A stretch of 41,883 nucleotides of DNA from CAZQYB01 sp964582985 (GCA_964582985.1 CAZOUM010000022.1:1-41883); one strand, 5' to 3'; positions 6,568 to 14,551 are shown, numbered from the stretch's first letter. Numbers and translations are program-made. The notes: a model not told the origin generated them from the letters alone.

Positions 6568-6705
6568 AAGAATCATTGCTCTTTTCTTCTTTTATGGTGT
6601 CTTGGTGAAGTGAGACGGTTAAGATTCTTATAAGTTTGTAGTATTTCTCTAATTTAAGGCTGTCTCACAAGGCTGAAGTCAGTTTTGGCTTCAGCCTTTC
6701 TTTTG
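6568..6705 (+). ncRNA. Candidate structured small RNA or leader
   Basis: Between the promoter and the terminator there is no ORF with a ribosome site. Two perfect stems can form: 6565-6574 with 6623-6632 (TATAAGAATC/GATTCTTATA) and 6610-6616 with 6662-6668 (GTGAGAC/GTCTCAC). They interleave, so the RNA forms either a pseudoknot or two alternative folds. A 10-bp terminator stem (6669-6678/6689-6698) closes the unit. The length of about 138 nt fits an independent sRNA or a terminating leader. I do not recognise the family. The first stem begins at the promoter's edge, so the exact transcript start matters. Confidence 0.5.
6669..6703 (+). terminator. Intrinsic terminator of the small RNA
   Basis: AAGGCTGAAG (6669-6678) pairs perfectly with CTTCAGCCTT (6689-6698), followed by TCTTTTG. 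It lies about 210 bases before the prepilin-like start. Confidence 0.75.
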
Positions 6706-6910
6706 CGCTTTTCGGCCTGAAACCCGCTCGCGGCCAAGTTGGTCAAGGCTGTCAAATTTCCGGAGTGGCCTGTTTGTGCCGCAGCAAACCGGCCTTGAAC
6801 GTAATCTGAGCAAACAATAAAATAGTTGAGAACTGCGCCGAGGAAAGCCGCAAGGAGCATAAGAGGCTGGACCCTTAAAGACCGTATCCAGGCTTTGGGA
6901 GCAGGTCATT

Positions 6911-7897
6911 ATGTACAAACGAAGAGGTTTTACCCCGTTAGAAATAACGATTGCAAATGGGTCAAGTAGAAGATTTTTAGCGGGGTTTACCCGCCTTCGC
7001 AGAAAGCCATGGGTTTTACCCGTGGATGAATGCGAAAAAGGTATCCGCCGAAGCTTTAGCGTAGGCGGATGCTTCGGCGGGTTCCGCCGAAGATGGAGGT
7101 GTCACGGGCTATGCCCGTTGGGCTCCACGTTAATCGAGCTTTTGGTGGTGATATCTATCATTGCGCTTTTGATGTCGATACTGCTGCCGGCGCTGAGGAA
7201 GGTAAGGGACCAGGCAAAGGCAGCTATTTGCCTGTCGAATCTGTATGAATGGGGTATTGCGTGCAAGATATACACGGGTGATAACAAGGGCCGGATGCCC
7301 GACCTTCACGAGTATGACTGGATTACTCCCTTGTACCCGTACTACAAAGACATAAAGCTGGTTCTCTGTCCAAGCGCCAGTAAGCCATACTATATCCCTG
7401 CGCCGGAGGAGGACCTGCTGGGCGGAAAGTTTAAGGCGTGGGTAGAGTGGCGGGATTATGACGGCGACGGCGAAAGGGAAATAGTGATCGGCAGCTACGG
7501 AATAAATATGTATATAGGAGAGAATGATATCGGCGACAGGGGTGACATGCTCTGGAAGACTATCCTTATGAAAGGGTCAGCTTATGTGCCGGTGCTTACG
7601 GATTCTGCTCAGAGTGAAGACTCTCCATATCCCACTGACGACCCGCCGCTATGGGACGGGCAGATCTACAGCCGTGACCCCAAGGATGTACATGAAATCA
7701 GGGACCGCTGTATCGACATCGACCGACACCTCAAGCATATAAACGTTCTTTTTGCGGACTGGCATGTCAGTCGAGTGACACTTAAGGGGTTGTGGCGGCT
7801 TTGGTGGCATCGGGATTGGGTCGAAGAGCTTAAAGCAGCAGGTATGCCGACAGAATGGGATGAGCCGGGCCACTGGATGTTCGGATACCCAGATTAG
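6911..7897 (+). CDS. Prepilin-like (type II secretion G-type) protein with interrupted leader
   Basis: This 328-residue protein has the pseudopilin core GSTLIELLVVISIIALLM (cleavage expected after G71, with E76 at position +5), then a helical stem (KVRDQAKAAICLSNLYEWG) and a C-terminal lectin-like region ending with HINVLFADWHVSRV. This is the pattern of abundant planctomycete prepilin-type proteins. Normally KRRGFT would run straight into LIELLVV. Here about 64 residues are inserted after RRGFT (residues 9-72), encoded by consecutive DNA palindromes. The first fragment also keeps a G-F-T-P-L-E match to the cleavage rule. The start is the ATG at 6911 after GGAGCAGGT. It is probably still processed at G71, but whether such a long leader works is unknown. 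Confidence 0.8.
   Translation: MYKRRGFTPLEITIANGSSRRFLAGFTRLRRKPWVLPVDECEKGIRRSFSVGGCFGGFRRRWRCHGLCPLGSTLIELLVVISIIALLMSILLPALRKVRDQAKAAICLSNLYEWGIACKIYTGDNKGRMPDLHEYDWITPLYPYYKDIKLVLCPSASKPYYIPAPEEDLLGGKFKAWVEWRDYDGDGEREIVIGSYGINMYIGENDIGDRGDMLWKTILMKGSAYVPVLTDSAQSEDSPYPTDDPPLWDGQIYSRDPKDVHEIRDRCIDIDRHLKHINVLFADWHVSRVTLKGLWRLWWHRDWVEELKAAGMPTEWDEPGHWMFGYPD
6926..7118 (+). repeat. Run of palindromes inserted in frame in the prepilin leader
   Basis: Successive hairpins occupy the insert: CGTTA-GAAA-TAACG (6936-6949), ACCCCG/CGGGGT (about 6932-6986), CCATGGG/CCCGTGG (7007-7025), ATCCGCC/GGCGGAT (7043-7070), CTTCGGCGG-GTT-CCGCCGAAG (7072-7092) and ACGGGC-TAT-GCCCGT (7104-7118). None contains an in-frame stop, so the reading frame is preserved across about 190 bases. 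Confidence 0.75.
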
Positions 7898-7919
7898 GGA
7901 GCGTTCGTAGAATAACGGT

Positions 7920-8492
7920 TCAGGAGGTTTGGTCCGGCATGCGGTTTTGTTGGTCGGTGATAGTCGCAGGTGGGGTGGGCAGGAAAAGTCTTACAATTCT
8001 GAGGACAGGCCATAATATGAGGGCAACAACAAGGCCGGCGAGCAATCCACAGGGCAAAACAACAAATGCAGCTATGAGACTGAATATTATGGGTGTGAAT
8101 AGTAAGGTGATTAGACATTGAATCCAGGTGCCATTTTTGGCCATATGCAGCCCAGCGACTACGAGGGATACGCACATTACGATAATGAGGCCGATGCCTG
8201 AAGCGGCACAGGCTGAAGTTGCGCCGATACCAACTTCTGTTCTATCCTCGATGTTGTTGATTCGCCGAATTAGCACCAATCCGACAAGGGCGCCAAATAC
8301 TGCACCAAGAACGTAGAGCCATAGCGGGCTGGTACGAACTTCGGCAAAGAATGATGTGAGAGTGGTTTGTTGCGCCAATAGGCTCGGCAGCCGCAGCAGA
8401 GTAACGGAGACCCATGGCCCATATACAGCACCTACCGCAGCAGCGGCTACTATTGCTGCAACAACACGATGGAACTTGCGAGGCGTAAGCAT
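7920..8492 (-). CDS. Multi-pass membrane protein at the end of the fab operon
   Basis: This protein of 190 residues has four to five membrane segments (about residues 10-31, 55-75, 98-117, 127-146 and 148-166, the last two nearly continuous) and a short polar tail. I recognise no family. The open frame extends 40 codons further upstream into fabG, but the ATG at 8492, 22 bases after the fabG stop, fits operon spacing and gives a sensible N-terminus (MLTPRKFHRVVAA). It is the last gene before the convergent prepilin-like gene, in the place where acpP often follows fabG. Its role is unknown. Confidence 0.7.
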   Translation of the reverse strand: MLTPRKFHRVVAAIVAAAAVGAVYGPWVSVTLLRLPSLLAQQTTLTSFFAEVRTSPLWLYVLGAVFGALVGLVLIRRINNIEDRTEVGIGATSACAASGIGLIIVMCVSLVVAGLHMAKNGTWIQCLITLLFTPIIFSLIAAFVVLPCGLLAGLVVALILWPVLRIVRLFLPTPPATITDQQNRMPDQTS

Positions 8493-8514
8493 TTTGCTCT
8501 GGTCATGCTTATAC

Positions 8515-9249
8515 TTACATAGCCATACCGCCGTCGATGCAAAGGACCTGGCCTGTGATGTAGCCAGCGTCGTCGCTTGCCAAGAATGCGACGGCCTTTG
8601 CCACATCGTCAACGGTGCCGACCCTGCGCAAGGGTATTAGTTGTTTGGCGGCTTCTATAACGGGTTCGGGGAGCCTTTTGGTCATTTCCGTTTCGATAAA
8701 GCCGGGAGCGACGCAGTTTGCGGTTATGTTCTTCTTGGCCAGCTCGCGGGCTATTGTTTTGGTCATACCTATAAGGCCGGCTTTGCTGGCGGAGTAATTT
8801 GCCTGGCCTGCGTTGCCCATTACGCCGGAGACGGAGCTGATACTGATAATGCGGCCGAATTTGTTTCTCACCATAGACTTTGCGGCTGTTCGGGTGGCAA
8901 CAAAGGCAGCGCGCAAATTAACGTCAATAACATTGTCAAACTCTTCGTCACTCATTCGAATGAGTAAGTTGTCGCGTGTGATGCCGGCATTGTTTATTAG
9001 AATGCCTATGCCGGCGTATTCGGCAGCCAAAGACTCAAGTGTCTCAGTGAACTTAGCGCTATCAGTAATGTCCACACATTTAGTAATAATGTCAAATCCG
9101 GCCTGCTTTGCAATATTTTCCAGTTCACTGAGCTGCTCGGCGTTTATATCCAGTCCGGCGACGATGCGGCCTTGCTTTAGCAGTTCGAGAACAATTGCTC
9201 GACCTATTCCTCTGGCGGCACCAGTTACAACAGCAAGTTTCTGTAACAT
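8515..9249 (-). CDS. fabG: 3-oxoacyl-ACP reductase FabG
   Basis: This 244-residue short-chain dehydrogenase reduces 3-oxoacyl-ACP with NADPH in fatty-acid elongation. Visible motifs are the nucleotide loop TGAARGIG (residues 9-16), NNAG (86-89), catalytic N111, S139, Y152 and K156 (YSASK), and the C-terminal FabG signature GQVLCIDGGMAM. Its length is normal. It follows fabD by 16 bases and precedes the unknown membrane protein. It is cotranscribed with rpmF-plsX-fabH-fabD by arrangement. Confidence 0.96.
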   Translation of the reverse strand: MLQKLAVVTGAARGIGRAIVLELLKQGRIVAGLDINAEQLSELENIAKQAGFDIITKCVDITDSAKFTETLESLAAEYAGIGILINNAGITRDNLLIRMSDEEFDNVIDVNLRAAFVATRTAAKSMVRNKFGRIISISSVSGVMGNAGQANYSASKAGLIGMTKTIARELAKKNITANCVAPGFIETEMTKRLPEPVIEAAKQLIPLRRVGTVDDVAKAVAFLASDDAGYITGQVLCIDGGMAM

Positions 9250-9265
9250 CTTCTTAATCTCCGAA

Positions 9266-10210
9266 TTAAACCTGGACTTTCAACAACTCGCTTATAGCCT
9301 GCAGGCTGCTTATGTTGACGACTCTTGTCTTTCTGCTGATTCTTTTCATAAGTCCTGTCAGGACTCTGCCGGGTCCAATCTCGTAGAAGTTTTCCACGCC
9401 GTCAGCTATAAGTTTTTCCATACATTTTTGCCAAAGAATCGGTGAAGTCAATTGCCTGGTCAGCCCTTCTATGATTTTTTCTGCGTTTTGGTAGTAATCA
9501 GCGTTGATATTGGCAATAGTCCTGATGTCAGAAGGCCCTGCAATTTGACAATTCAACAATGCTTCTTTGAGGGCATCTGCGGCGGTGGCCATCATTTCGG
9601 TGTGAAAGGCACCAGCGACTTCCAACGGCAGAGCTTTTGTGGCCCCGTATTTGTCGGCCAGTTTTTCTGCACGGCTGCAAGCTGCCTTGCTGCCGCTTAC
9701 GACAATTTGGCCGGGGCAGTTGAAATTAACTGGTGCCAAGATTTCGCCGTCACTTGCTTCGGCGCAAAGCTTGGCGACCTGCTCTTCATCCAGACCAATA
9801 ATACTGAGCATCACGCCGTCGGTAGCATCTGCCGCCTGCTGCATTGCCTGGCCACGCTTCTGTACGAGAATCAGGGCATCCTCGAATCTAATCACTCCTG
9901 CAGCATAGAGAGCAGTGTATTCGCCCAAACTAAGTCCTGCTGTTACGTCCGGTCGCAGATCCTTGGTTGGAGGGTTTGTCTTTAGAACCTCCAATATGGC
10001 AGCGGAGGTTACAAAAATCGCAGGTTGTGATATGGTTGTGGTGTTTAATTGTCCGGCGGGACCTTTGAAGCAGATACTGCTCAAGTCAAATCCAACGATA
10101 GCATTTGCCTTCTCAAAAATCTGGGCTGCTGCAGGAAAGGTATGGGCAATTTCGGTGCCCATTCCCACGGTCTGAGCTCCTTGTCCCGGAAATAAGAAAG
10201 CTGTCTTCAT
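9266..10210 (-). CDS. fabD: Malonyl-CoA:ACP transacylase FabD
   Basis: This 314-residue enzyme moves the malonyl group from CoA to ACP, supplying extender units. It shows the N-terminal FPGQGAQTVGMG, the nucleophile S94 in GLSLGEYTALYAAG, and the catalytic H203 in GAFHTEMM. Its length is standard. The fabH-fabD spacer upstream is 76 bases and is repeat-rich, unlike the tight spacing elsewhere in the operon, so some uncoupling of translation is possible. The ATG at 10210 has only a weak ribosome site (GAGATAAG). Confidence 0.95.
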   Translation of the reverse strand: MKTAFLFPGQGAQTVGMGTEIAHTFPAAAQIFEKANAIVGFDLSSICFKGPAGQLNTTTISQPAIFVTSAAILEVLKTNPPTKDLRPDVTAGLSLGEYTALYAAGVIRFEDALILVQKRGQAMQQAADATDGVMLSIIGLDEEQVAKLCAEASDGEILAPVNFNCPGQIVVSGSKAACSRAEKLADKYGATKALPLEVAGAFHTEMMATAADALKEALLNCQIAGPSDIRTIANINADYYQNAEKIIEGLTRQLTSPILWQKCMEKLIADGVENFYEIGPGRVLTGLMKRISRKTRVVNISSLQAISELLKVQV

Positions 10211-10286
10211 AATTCTTATCTCGTATTGCGTATTGCGTATATCGTATTGCGTCCCAACTTATCACGATTTTTCGCAATACGAACCA
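10211..10286 (-). repeat. Repeat-filled fabH-fabD spacer
   Basis: TCGTATTGCG occurs at 10221-10230 and 10242-10251 with a partial copy between, and the perfect complement CGCAATACGA lies at 10273-10282. The transcript can form a 10-bp stem between fabH and fabD. Confidence 0.7.
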
Positions 10287-11297
10287 TTAAAACTGAATTA
10301 CGTTTGCTCCCCAGGTCAAGCCTGCACCGAAGGCGACAAAAATAACGATATCTCCTGGTTTGATTTTACCTGCCCTGATGCAGCCGTCGAAGGCAAGGGG
10401 GACGGAGGCCGCGGACGTGTTGCCGTATTCGGCGATATTTAGATATACCTTTTCATCCGGCAGCTTCAATCGTTTTGCCGCAGACTCAATAATCCTTGCA
10501 TTCATCTGGTGCGAAATAAGCATCGCGATGTCGTCGATGGTCAAATTGCAATAGTCCAGGCACTGGTTAACAGCTTCAATAATGCGGCGGACCGCCTGCT
10601 GATAGACTTCTCTGCCCTTGATTTCCATGTAGATTTTATTGGGGTCGTCCAACTCTTTGTCTGCGGGGTGACGAGAGCCGTACGCCTGGCAGTTCAATGC
10701 TTCCCAGCGGTCTCCGTCCGAAGACATAGTACTGTATAAGATGCCCTTTCCATCATTGCGCCGCTCAAGGACGACGGCCCCTGCACCGTCTCCGAAAAGG
10801 ATGCAACTCGTCCGGTCACTCCAGTTAGTAATCTTGGTGAGAGTCTCGGCTCCTATCACAAGGGCGTTTTCAAACCGGCCGCTCTCCAAGAACTGCTGCA
10901 CGATACTAAGCGAATAAATAAAGCCGCTGCAGGCAGCACACAAATCAAAGACCCATGCCTTTTTTGCGCCAAGGGCCCTCTGGACAAAAGAGGCTGTGGA
11001 AGGAAAAACCATCTCCGGTGTGATAGTGGCGACGATAATAATTTCAAGGTCTGTGCCATCGAGATTTGCCTGTGTCAGAGCCCTTTTTGCTGCTTTGATG
11101 GCCAAAAATGCAGTGGTTTCGCTGTCAGTAGTAATGTGTCGAACCTTGATACCCGTTCTCGATGTAATCCATTCATCGGAGGTGTCCACCATCTTTGCCA
11201 AATCCTGATTCGTCAGTTTTTTTTCCGGCGCAAATGAACCATAGCCTGTAACAGCTGCGCGGTAGACAGGGGGGCGCTCGTCAATTCGTTTGCTCAT
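10287..11297 (-). CDS. fabH: 3-oxoacyl-ACP synthase III FabH
   Basis: This 336-residue condensing enzyme starts fatty-acid synthesis by joining acetyl-CoA (or a branched primer) with malonyl-ACP. The catalytic triad is visible: C123 in LCAACSGFIYSL, His in LISHQMNARI and Asn in YGNTSAASVPLAF. The DTSDEWITSRTGI motif is characteristic of KAS III. The start overlaps the end of plsX by 17 bases, indicating translational coupling. Length is normal. Confidence 0.95.
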   Translation of the reverse strand: MSKRIDERPPVYRAAVTGYGSFAPEKKLTNQDLAKMVDTSDEWITSRTGIKVRHITTDSETTAFLAIKAAKRALTQANLDGTDLEIIIVATITPEMVFPSTASFVQRALGAKKAWVFDLCAACSGFIYSLSIVQQFLESGRFENALVIGAETLTKITNWSDRTSCILFGDGAGAVVLERRNDGKGILYSTMSSDGDRWEALNCQAYGSRHPADKELDDPNKIYMEIKGREVYQQAVRRIIEAVNQCLDYCNLTIDDIAMLISHQMNARIIESAAKRLKLPDEKVYLNIAEYGNTSAASVPLAFDGCIRAGKIKPGDIVIFVAFGAGLTWGANVIQF

Positions 11298-12345
11298 CAG
11301 ATGTCCTTACAGGGATATTTTGAGGGGTGTCATTTTGCAACTTATCGGAAAACGGGCTTCCTGACAGATACTCGATGATTTTCTCGTTAATTCTTTCGGT
11401 GTGGTATTTTTTAGAAGCCCGGACGGCGTTTTTAATCGTTCTTCGGTGGCTTGAGCCGTGACATATAAGCGCCGTGCCATTGACGCCTAACAGCGGCGCA
11501 CCACCGTACTCATTGTAATCATATTTCTTATAAATTCTCATCATCACAGGCTTAAACTTCATAGCGAGTCGCAGCTTCTCTGACAGAAGCTCATATTCTA
11601 TTGCCTTGAACAGCCCATCAACAAGACCCTCGGTAAGCTTTAGAATTACGTTTCCCACGAAGCCTTCACAGACCACAACATCACATACGCCTCTGAAGAT
11701 GTCCCTTCCCTCAATATTTCCGACGAAGTTCATATTGGCATCGTCTTTCATAAACTCGCGTGCCTTTTTGATGACCTCGTTACCCTTTGCATCTTCCTGA
11801 CCGATGCTCATAAGGCCGATGCGTGGGCTTTCGATGCCGAGGAGGTCTCTTGAATATATTCTGGCCATGACGGCGTATTGATAAAGATTGATGGGCTTAC
11901 AGGCGATGTTTGCTCCGACGTCACATATTGTGACGGGTCCTTCAGGTGTTGGAAACACGACGGCAATTCCTGGCCGATTAACGCCGGGCAGATTTCTCAT
12001 TCTCATTTGGAAAGCGGCAACACAAGCACCGGTATTTCCTGCAGAAATGACGGCGTCGGCGTGTCCGCGCTTTGCCAATTTCGACATAACAGCGATTGAG
12101 CTTTTGACCTTTCTTCGCAGACTCTCTACAGGCGGTTCGTCCATGGCGATAACTTCGGGAGCATCAACAACGCTGATGGCGCCTTCACGGGACTCGCGAG
12201 AGGGCAATTGCGGCTCTATCAAATTCTTTGGGCCGACGAGTATCAACTCATCGTTTTCGTCAAGAAGCTCAATCGATTGCAATGCCCCTAAGATAATTTC
12301 ATGAGGCGCATTGTCGCCGCCCATTGCGTCTATTGCAATTCGCAT
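11281..12345 (-). CDS. plsX: Phosphate acyltransferase PlsX
   Basis: This 354-residue enzyme makes acyl-phosphate from acyl-ACP, feeding PlsY in phospholipid synthesis. Typical features are the N-terminal MRIAIDAMGGDNAPHEI, SAGNTGACVAAFQMRMRNL, the GVNRPGIAV segment and the EYGGAPLLGVNGTALICHGS segment. Its ATG lies three bases after the rpmF stop. The rpmF-plsX-fabH order is a widely conserved arrangement that supports the call. Confidence 0.95.
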   Translation of the reverse strand: MRIAIDAMGGDNAPHEIILGALQSIELLDENDELILVGPKNLIEPQLPSRESREGAISVVDAPEVIAMDEPPVESLRRKVKSSIAVMSKLAKRGHADAVISAGNTGACVAAFQMRMRNLPGVNRPGIAVVFPTPEGPVTICDVGANIACKPINLYQYAVMARIYSRDLLGIESPRIGLMSIGQEDAKGNEVIKKAREFMKDDANMNFVGNIEGRDIFRGVCDVVVCEGFVGNVILKLTEGLVDGLFKAIEYELLSEKLRLAMKFKPVMMRIYKKYDYNEYGGAPLLGVNGTALICHGSSHRRTIKNAVRASKKYHTERINEKIIEYLSGSPFSDKLQNDTPQNIPVRTSDEQTN

Positions 12346-12348
12346 TTT

Positions 12349-12537
12349 TTAACTGCTTTTCTCCTTGCCGAGCTTGAGGGTGATATTGGGATTGAGGTAA
12401 CCGCAGTTGGTGCAGGCCGCGTGCGGCAGTTTGGCCTGGTCGCATTTTGGACAGACCGAATAGTTTACGGCTTTTAGCCTGTCGTGGCTTCGCCTGGTAC
12501 GGGTCCTGGTCTTACTGGTTTTTTTGGCTGGTAGCAT
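12349..12537 (-). CDS. rpmF: Ribosomal protein bL32
   Basis: This 62-residue basic protein of the large ribosomal subunit starts MLPAKKTSKTRTRTRRSHD and carries a zinc-ribbon pair CPKC/CTNC. The reading frame is open 24 codons further upstream, but the ATG at 12537 matches the bL32 N-terminus and has GGAG about nine bases before it. It is the first gene of the fab operon, with a promoter some 45 bases upstream. Confidence 0.95.
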   Translation of the reverse strand: MLPAKKTSKTRTRTRRSHDRLKAVNYSVCPKCDQAKLPHAACTNCGYLNPNITLKLGKEKSS

Positions 12538-12580
12538 TATCAAGCACTCCGTTAGTAACGATAGAACAGTAAAAACAATT

Positions 12581-12609
12581 AAAATAGTCAACCGCCAGCG
12601 CTTTGTCAA
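12581..12609 (-). promoter_or_regulatory. Promoter of the rpmF-plsX-fab operon
   Basis: On the minus strand TTGACA (12609-12604) is 17 bases from TATTTT (12586-12581), giving a transcript start near 12574, about 37 bases before rpmF. No operator for a fatty-acid regulator is evident. Confidence 0.65.
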
Positions 12610-12680
12610 CCCAAATTTAACTCTGTGCTGCCAAAATCGCTGTTTTTACACAGTTTTGCCCATCTCTTGTCTGGTTGACG

Positions 12681-13112
12681 GCCGCCACCGACTTTATCGA
12701 ATCTTAACTCGCGCGGGGCGGCTACAAAGTCCGGCGACAGAGCTACGAGGCCCAGGATAAAAGGTGCTGCAATCTCTTTTATCCGGCAAGCGGCAACTTC
12801 CTCTGCTTCGTCAGCAATGTGTCTTCTCGCAAACTGCTCGAAACGGTCATCGCCTCGTTTAGAAAGAATTGCAAATTTCCCTCCGAAGGCGGAGCGATTC
12901 CCAAGTCTGTCCCCGGCATCACGTGGTCCGACCAATGGTCGTTTTGGGAGGAGGGCTACCCGGCGATAATGCTGACCGACACCGCGCCTTTCCGCTATCC
13001 CCATTACCACACCGCGGAAGACACGCCTGACAAGCTCGATTTCGATTCTCTGGCAAGAGTGGTATCAGGCATAGACTTCATCGTCGCGGAATTGGTGCGG
13101 CAGGGAACTTAA
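12681..13112 (+). pseudogene. M28-family zinc peptidase, decayed
   Basis: One frame reads AATDFIES, a TAA stop (12705-12707), LARGGYKVRRQSYEAQ (the usual N-terminal piece), and then abruptly LFYPASGNFLCFVSN. It continues to the family C-terminus: SDQWSFWEEGYPAIMLTD, APFRYPHYHTAEDTPDKLDF. The final metal-ligand histidine region is kept, but the middle of the enzyme (about 150-200 residues with the other zinc ligands) is deleted in frame around 12768-12774. The stop replaces what is usually a tyrosine codon. No valid start remains except an internal GTG at 12819. This is a dead gene with two independent lesions. Confidence 0.85.
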
Positions 13113-13421
13113 ACGGGGAGGCTCCGGCGTTCGCATCTGCAGGAAGAGGTGAAAAAGATGTACTCAGAAATGAGCATTTTTTGCAATTTTTTGTTAATTT
13201 TTGCGAATTTTTGCGGTTTTTTCTCTACTTGTTCGCCGAATTGGCACATTTGCGCCCTTTCACCTGCGTATTCGCGCTGGAAAATATTGTTAGTTTCTCA
13301 TTGAAATTCCGATTAAAATAATGTACGAAAGTTTATTATTTCGGTTTGTGCGTCGGGAGATGTAAGATTTTCGGCTGAGCCGCACCGATTAGCGGCTATT
13401 TCGCAAGATTAAATAGGACTT
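13113..13421. other. AT-rich intergenic gap
   Basis: No gene is seen. A T-rich tandem word (TTTTTTGC/TTTTTGCGAA) repeats at about 13176-13223, and there is a small hairpin CGAAA...TTTCG near 13326-13343. It probably contains the promoter of the next gene, but I cannot assign boxes confidently. Confidence 0.5.
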
Positions 13422-14138
13422 ATGGCACGTTATCGCAAGAAAAGGGCCCTTTATGAGGTGATGAGCAAGAGCCGGTCGAGGCCAGCTGAGGAGCAGCGTG
13501 CGCAAGAGCCCGGCAAAGATGAGTCGGGCGCTGCAAAGCCTGATGTGCCGACGGCAGACTGGGTATCGCAATGGCGCAAACGGCCGAGAATTGTTCAGTT
13601 TATTGGGGGCAGAGTTGAGTTTTCAGTGCCGTATCCGCTCGCGATTGCAGTACTTCTGGGCGTTGTTTTGCTGGTCCTGTTTGCTTACAGGATGGGTGAA
13701 TATGGCGTCAGGGTCGAGCAGGAACTGACGCCGAAAGGCCCTCAGCCAGTCGGCAGCAAAGGGACAGAACCTGGGCCAAAAGTAAAAAAAACCGACCCGA
13801 GTGGTGGGGCTCCGAAGGGGCCGGATGTGGCGCCCGTGATGAAAGGCGACCATCGTATCGTGATACAGCAGTTTCACCGAAGCAGGGACCTGGAGGAGGT
13901 CCAGAGATATTTTCTGTTACATAAAATTGAGACTGTGATTGAAAGGCGCGGCGGCCAGTTCTTTTTGCTGACAAAGGATACGTATGAAAACCCTGGACGA
14001 GCCGGGACCGACGGCGCCGCTGCACTGCGAACAATAAAACGAATTGGGGCTGGGTATAAAGCTCCGCAAGGATATGAGAGTTTCGCGCCTCGGCAGTCGA
14101 AGCCGTTCAGTGACGCCTACGGCGAAAAGATTAAGTAG
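13422..14138 (+). CDS. Single-pass membrane protein with SPOR-like C-terminus
   Basis: This 238-residue protein has a basic cytoplasmic N-terminus, one membrane segment (about residues 70-91, PYPLAIAVLLGVVLLVLFAY), and a Pro/Gly/Lys-rich linker (about 100-135). Its compact C-terminal domain (about 140-238) includes HRIVIQQFHRSRDLEEVQRY, FLLTKDTYENPGRAGTDG and YGEKIK. The pattern is like peptidoglycan-binding SPOR domains and is common in Phycisphaerae proteins as I recall; the assignment is inference. The small basic protein gene follows 18 bases after its stop, with GAGGAG before its ATG, suggesting cotranscription. Confidence 0.65.
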   Translation: MARYRKKRALYEVMSKSRSRPAEEQRAQEPGKDESGAAKPDVPTADWVSQWRKRPRIVQFIGGRVEFSVPYPLAIAVLLGVVLLVLFAYRMGEYGVRVEQELTPKGPQPVGSKGTEPGPKVKKTDPSGGAPKGPDVAPVMKGDHRIVIQQFHRSRDLEEVQRYFLLHKIETVIERRGGQFFLLTKDTYENPGRAGTDGAAALRTIKRIGAGYKAPQGYESFAPRQSKPFSDAYGEKIK

Positions 14139-14156
14139 TTTTTGAGGAGATGTTGA

Positions 14157-14411
14157 ATGTCTATTGACCGTTCGTTGAAAGTTAAAGGGGCTTTGAGCAG
14201 GCACCGAAACGTTTTGACACGAGCCGAGCGCATCGAGCAGCTCAAAGAAGAGGAACGGTGGGGTGAGGGTGATTCGCTTTTGGGGCTGCCGAAGGTTGCG
14301 CATCGCAAGAGTCACGCGGGGCGAAAGGCAGCAGCGGCTAAAGAGGCGGCAGCTACCGAGGCAGGGGCTGAGGCGGCTGAAACGCCGGAGGCTGAAAAGA
14401 AAGAAAGTTAA
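14157..14411 (+). CDS. PVC-type small basic protein
   Basis: This 84-residue basic protein has the N-terminal block MSIDRSLKVKGALSRHRNVL, then TRAERIEQLKEEERW, then GLPKVAHRK. This is the signature of the 'Chlam_Verruc_Plancto small basic protein' family (TIGR04137), found in Chlamydiae, Verrucomicrobia and Planctomycetes. Function is unknown; a ribosome or nucleic-acid role is often guessed from its charge. The Ala/Glu-rich tail (about 58-84) is probably disordered. GAGGAG precedes the ATG, and an intrinsic terminator (14438-14466) follows. Confidence 0.9.
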   Translation: MSIDRSLKVKGALSRHRNVLTRAERIEQLKEEERWGEGDSLLGLPKVAHRKSHAGRKAAAAKEAAATEAGAEAAETPEAEKKES

Positions 14412-14437
14412 ACAAGGTTTTGATTCGATGGACCACA

Positions 14438-14466
14438 GCCCCGTCTTTGGGTGGGGCTTTTTTATT
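14438..14466 (+). terminator. Intrinsic terminator
   Basis: AGCCCC (14438-14443) pairs with GGGGCT (14454-14459) and is followed by TTTTTTATTT. It ends the SPOR-like/small basic protein unit. Confidence 0.85.
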
Positions 14467-14551
14467 TGCTTTACACCGTACAATAGACGCCAAATCAGGT
14501 TTGGGTAGAGAGCGGAGGAGGAGAAAAAATTGAAAAAATTCTTTTTTTTTG

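Noticed and set aside
6654..6860. Minus-strand 68-codon frame (MLLAAFLGAVLNYFIVCSDY)
   Set aside because: It reads through the sRNA terminator and lacks a ribosome site; it may be a remnant but cannot be supported as a gene.
12606..13010. Minus-strand 134-codon frame opposite the M28 pseudogene
   Set aside because: The plus-strand frame has clear family motifs, so the minus frame is a shadow.
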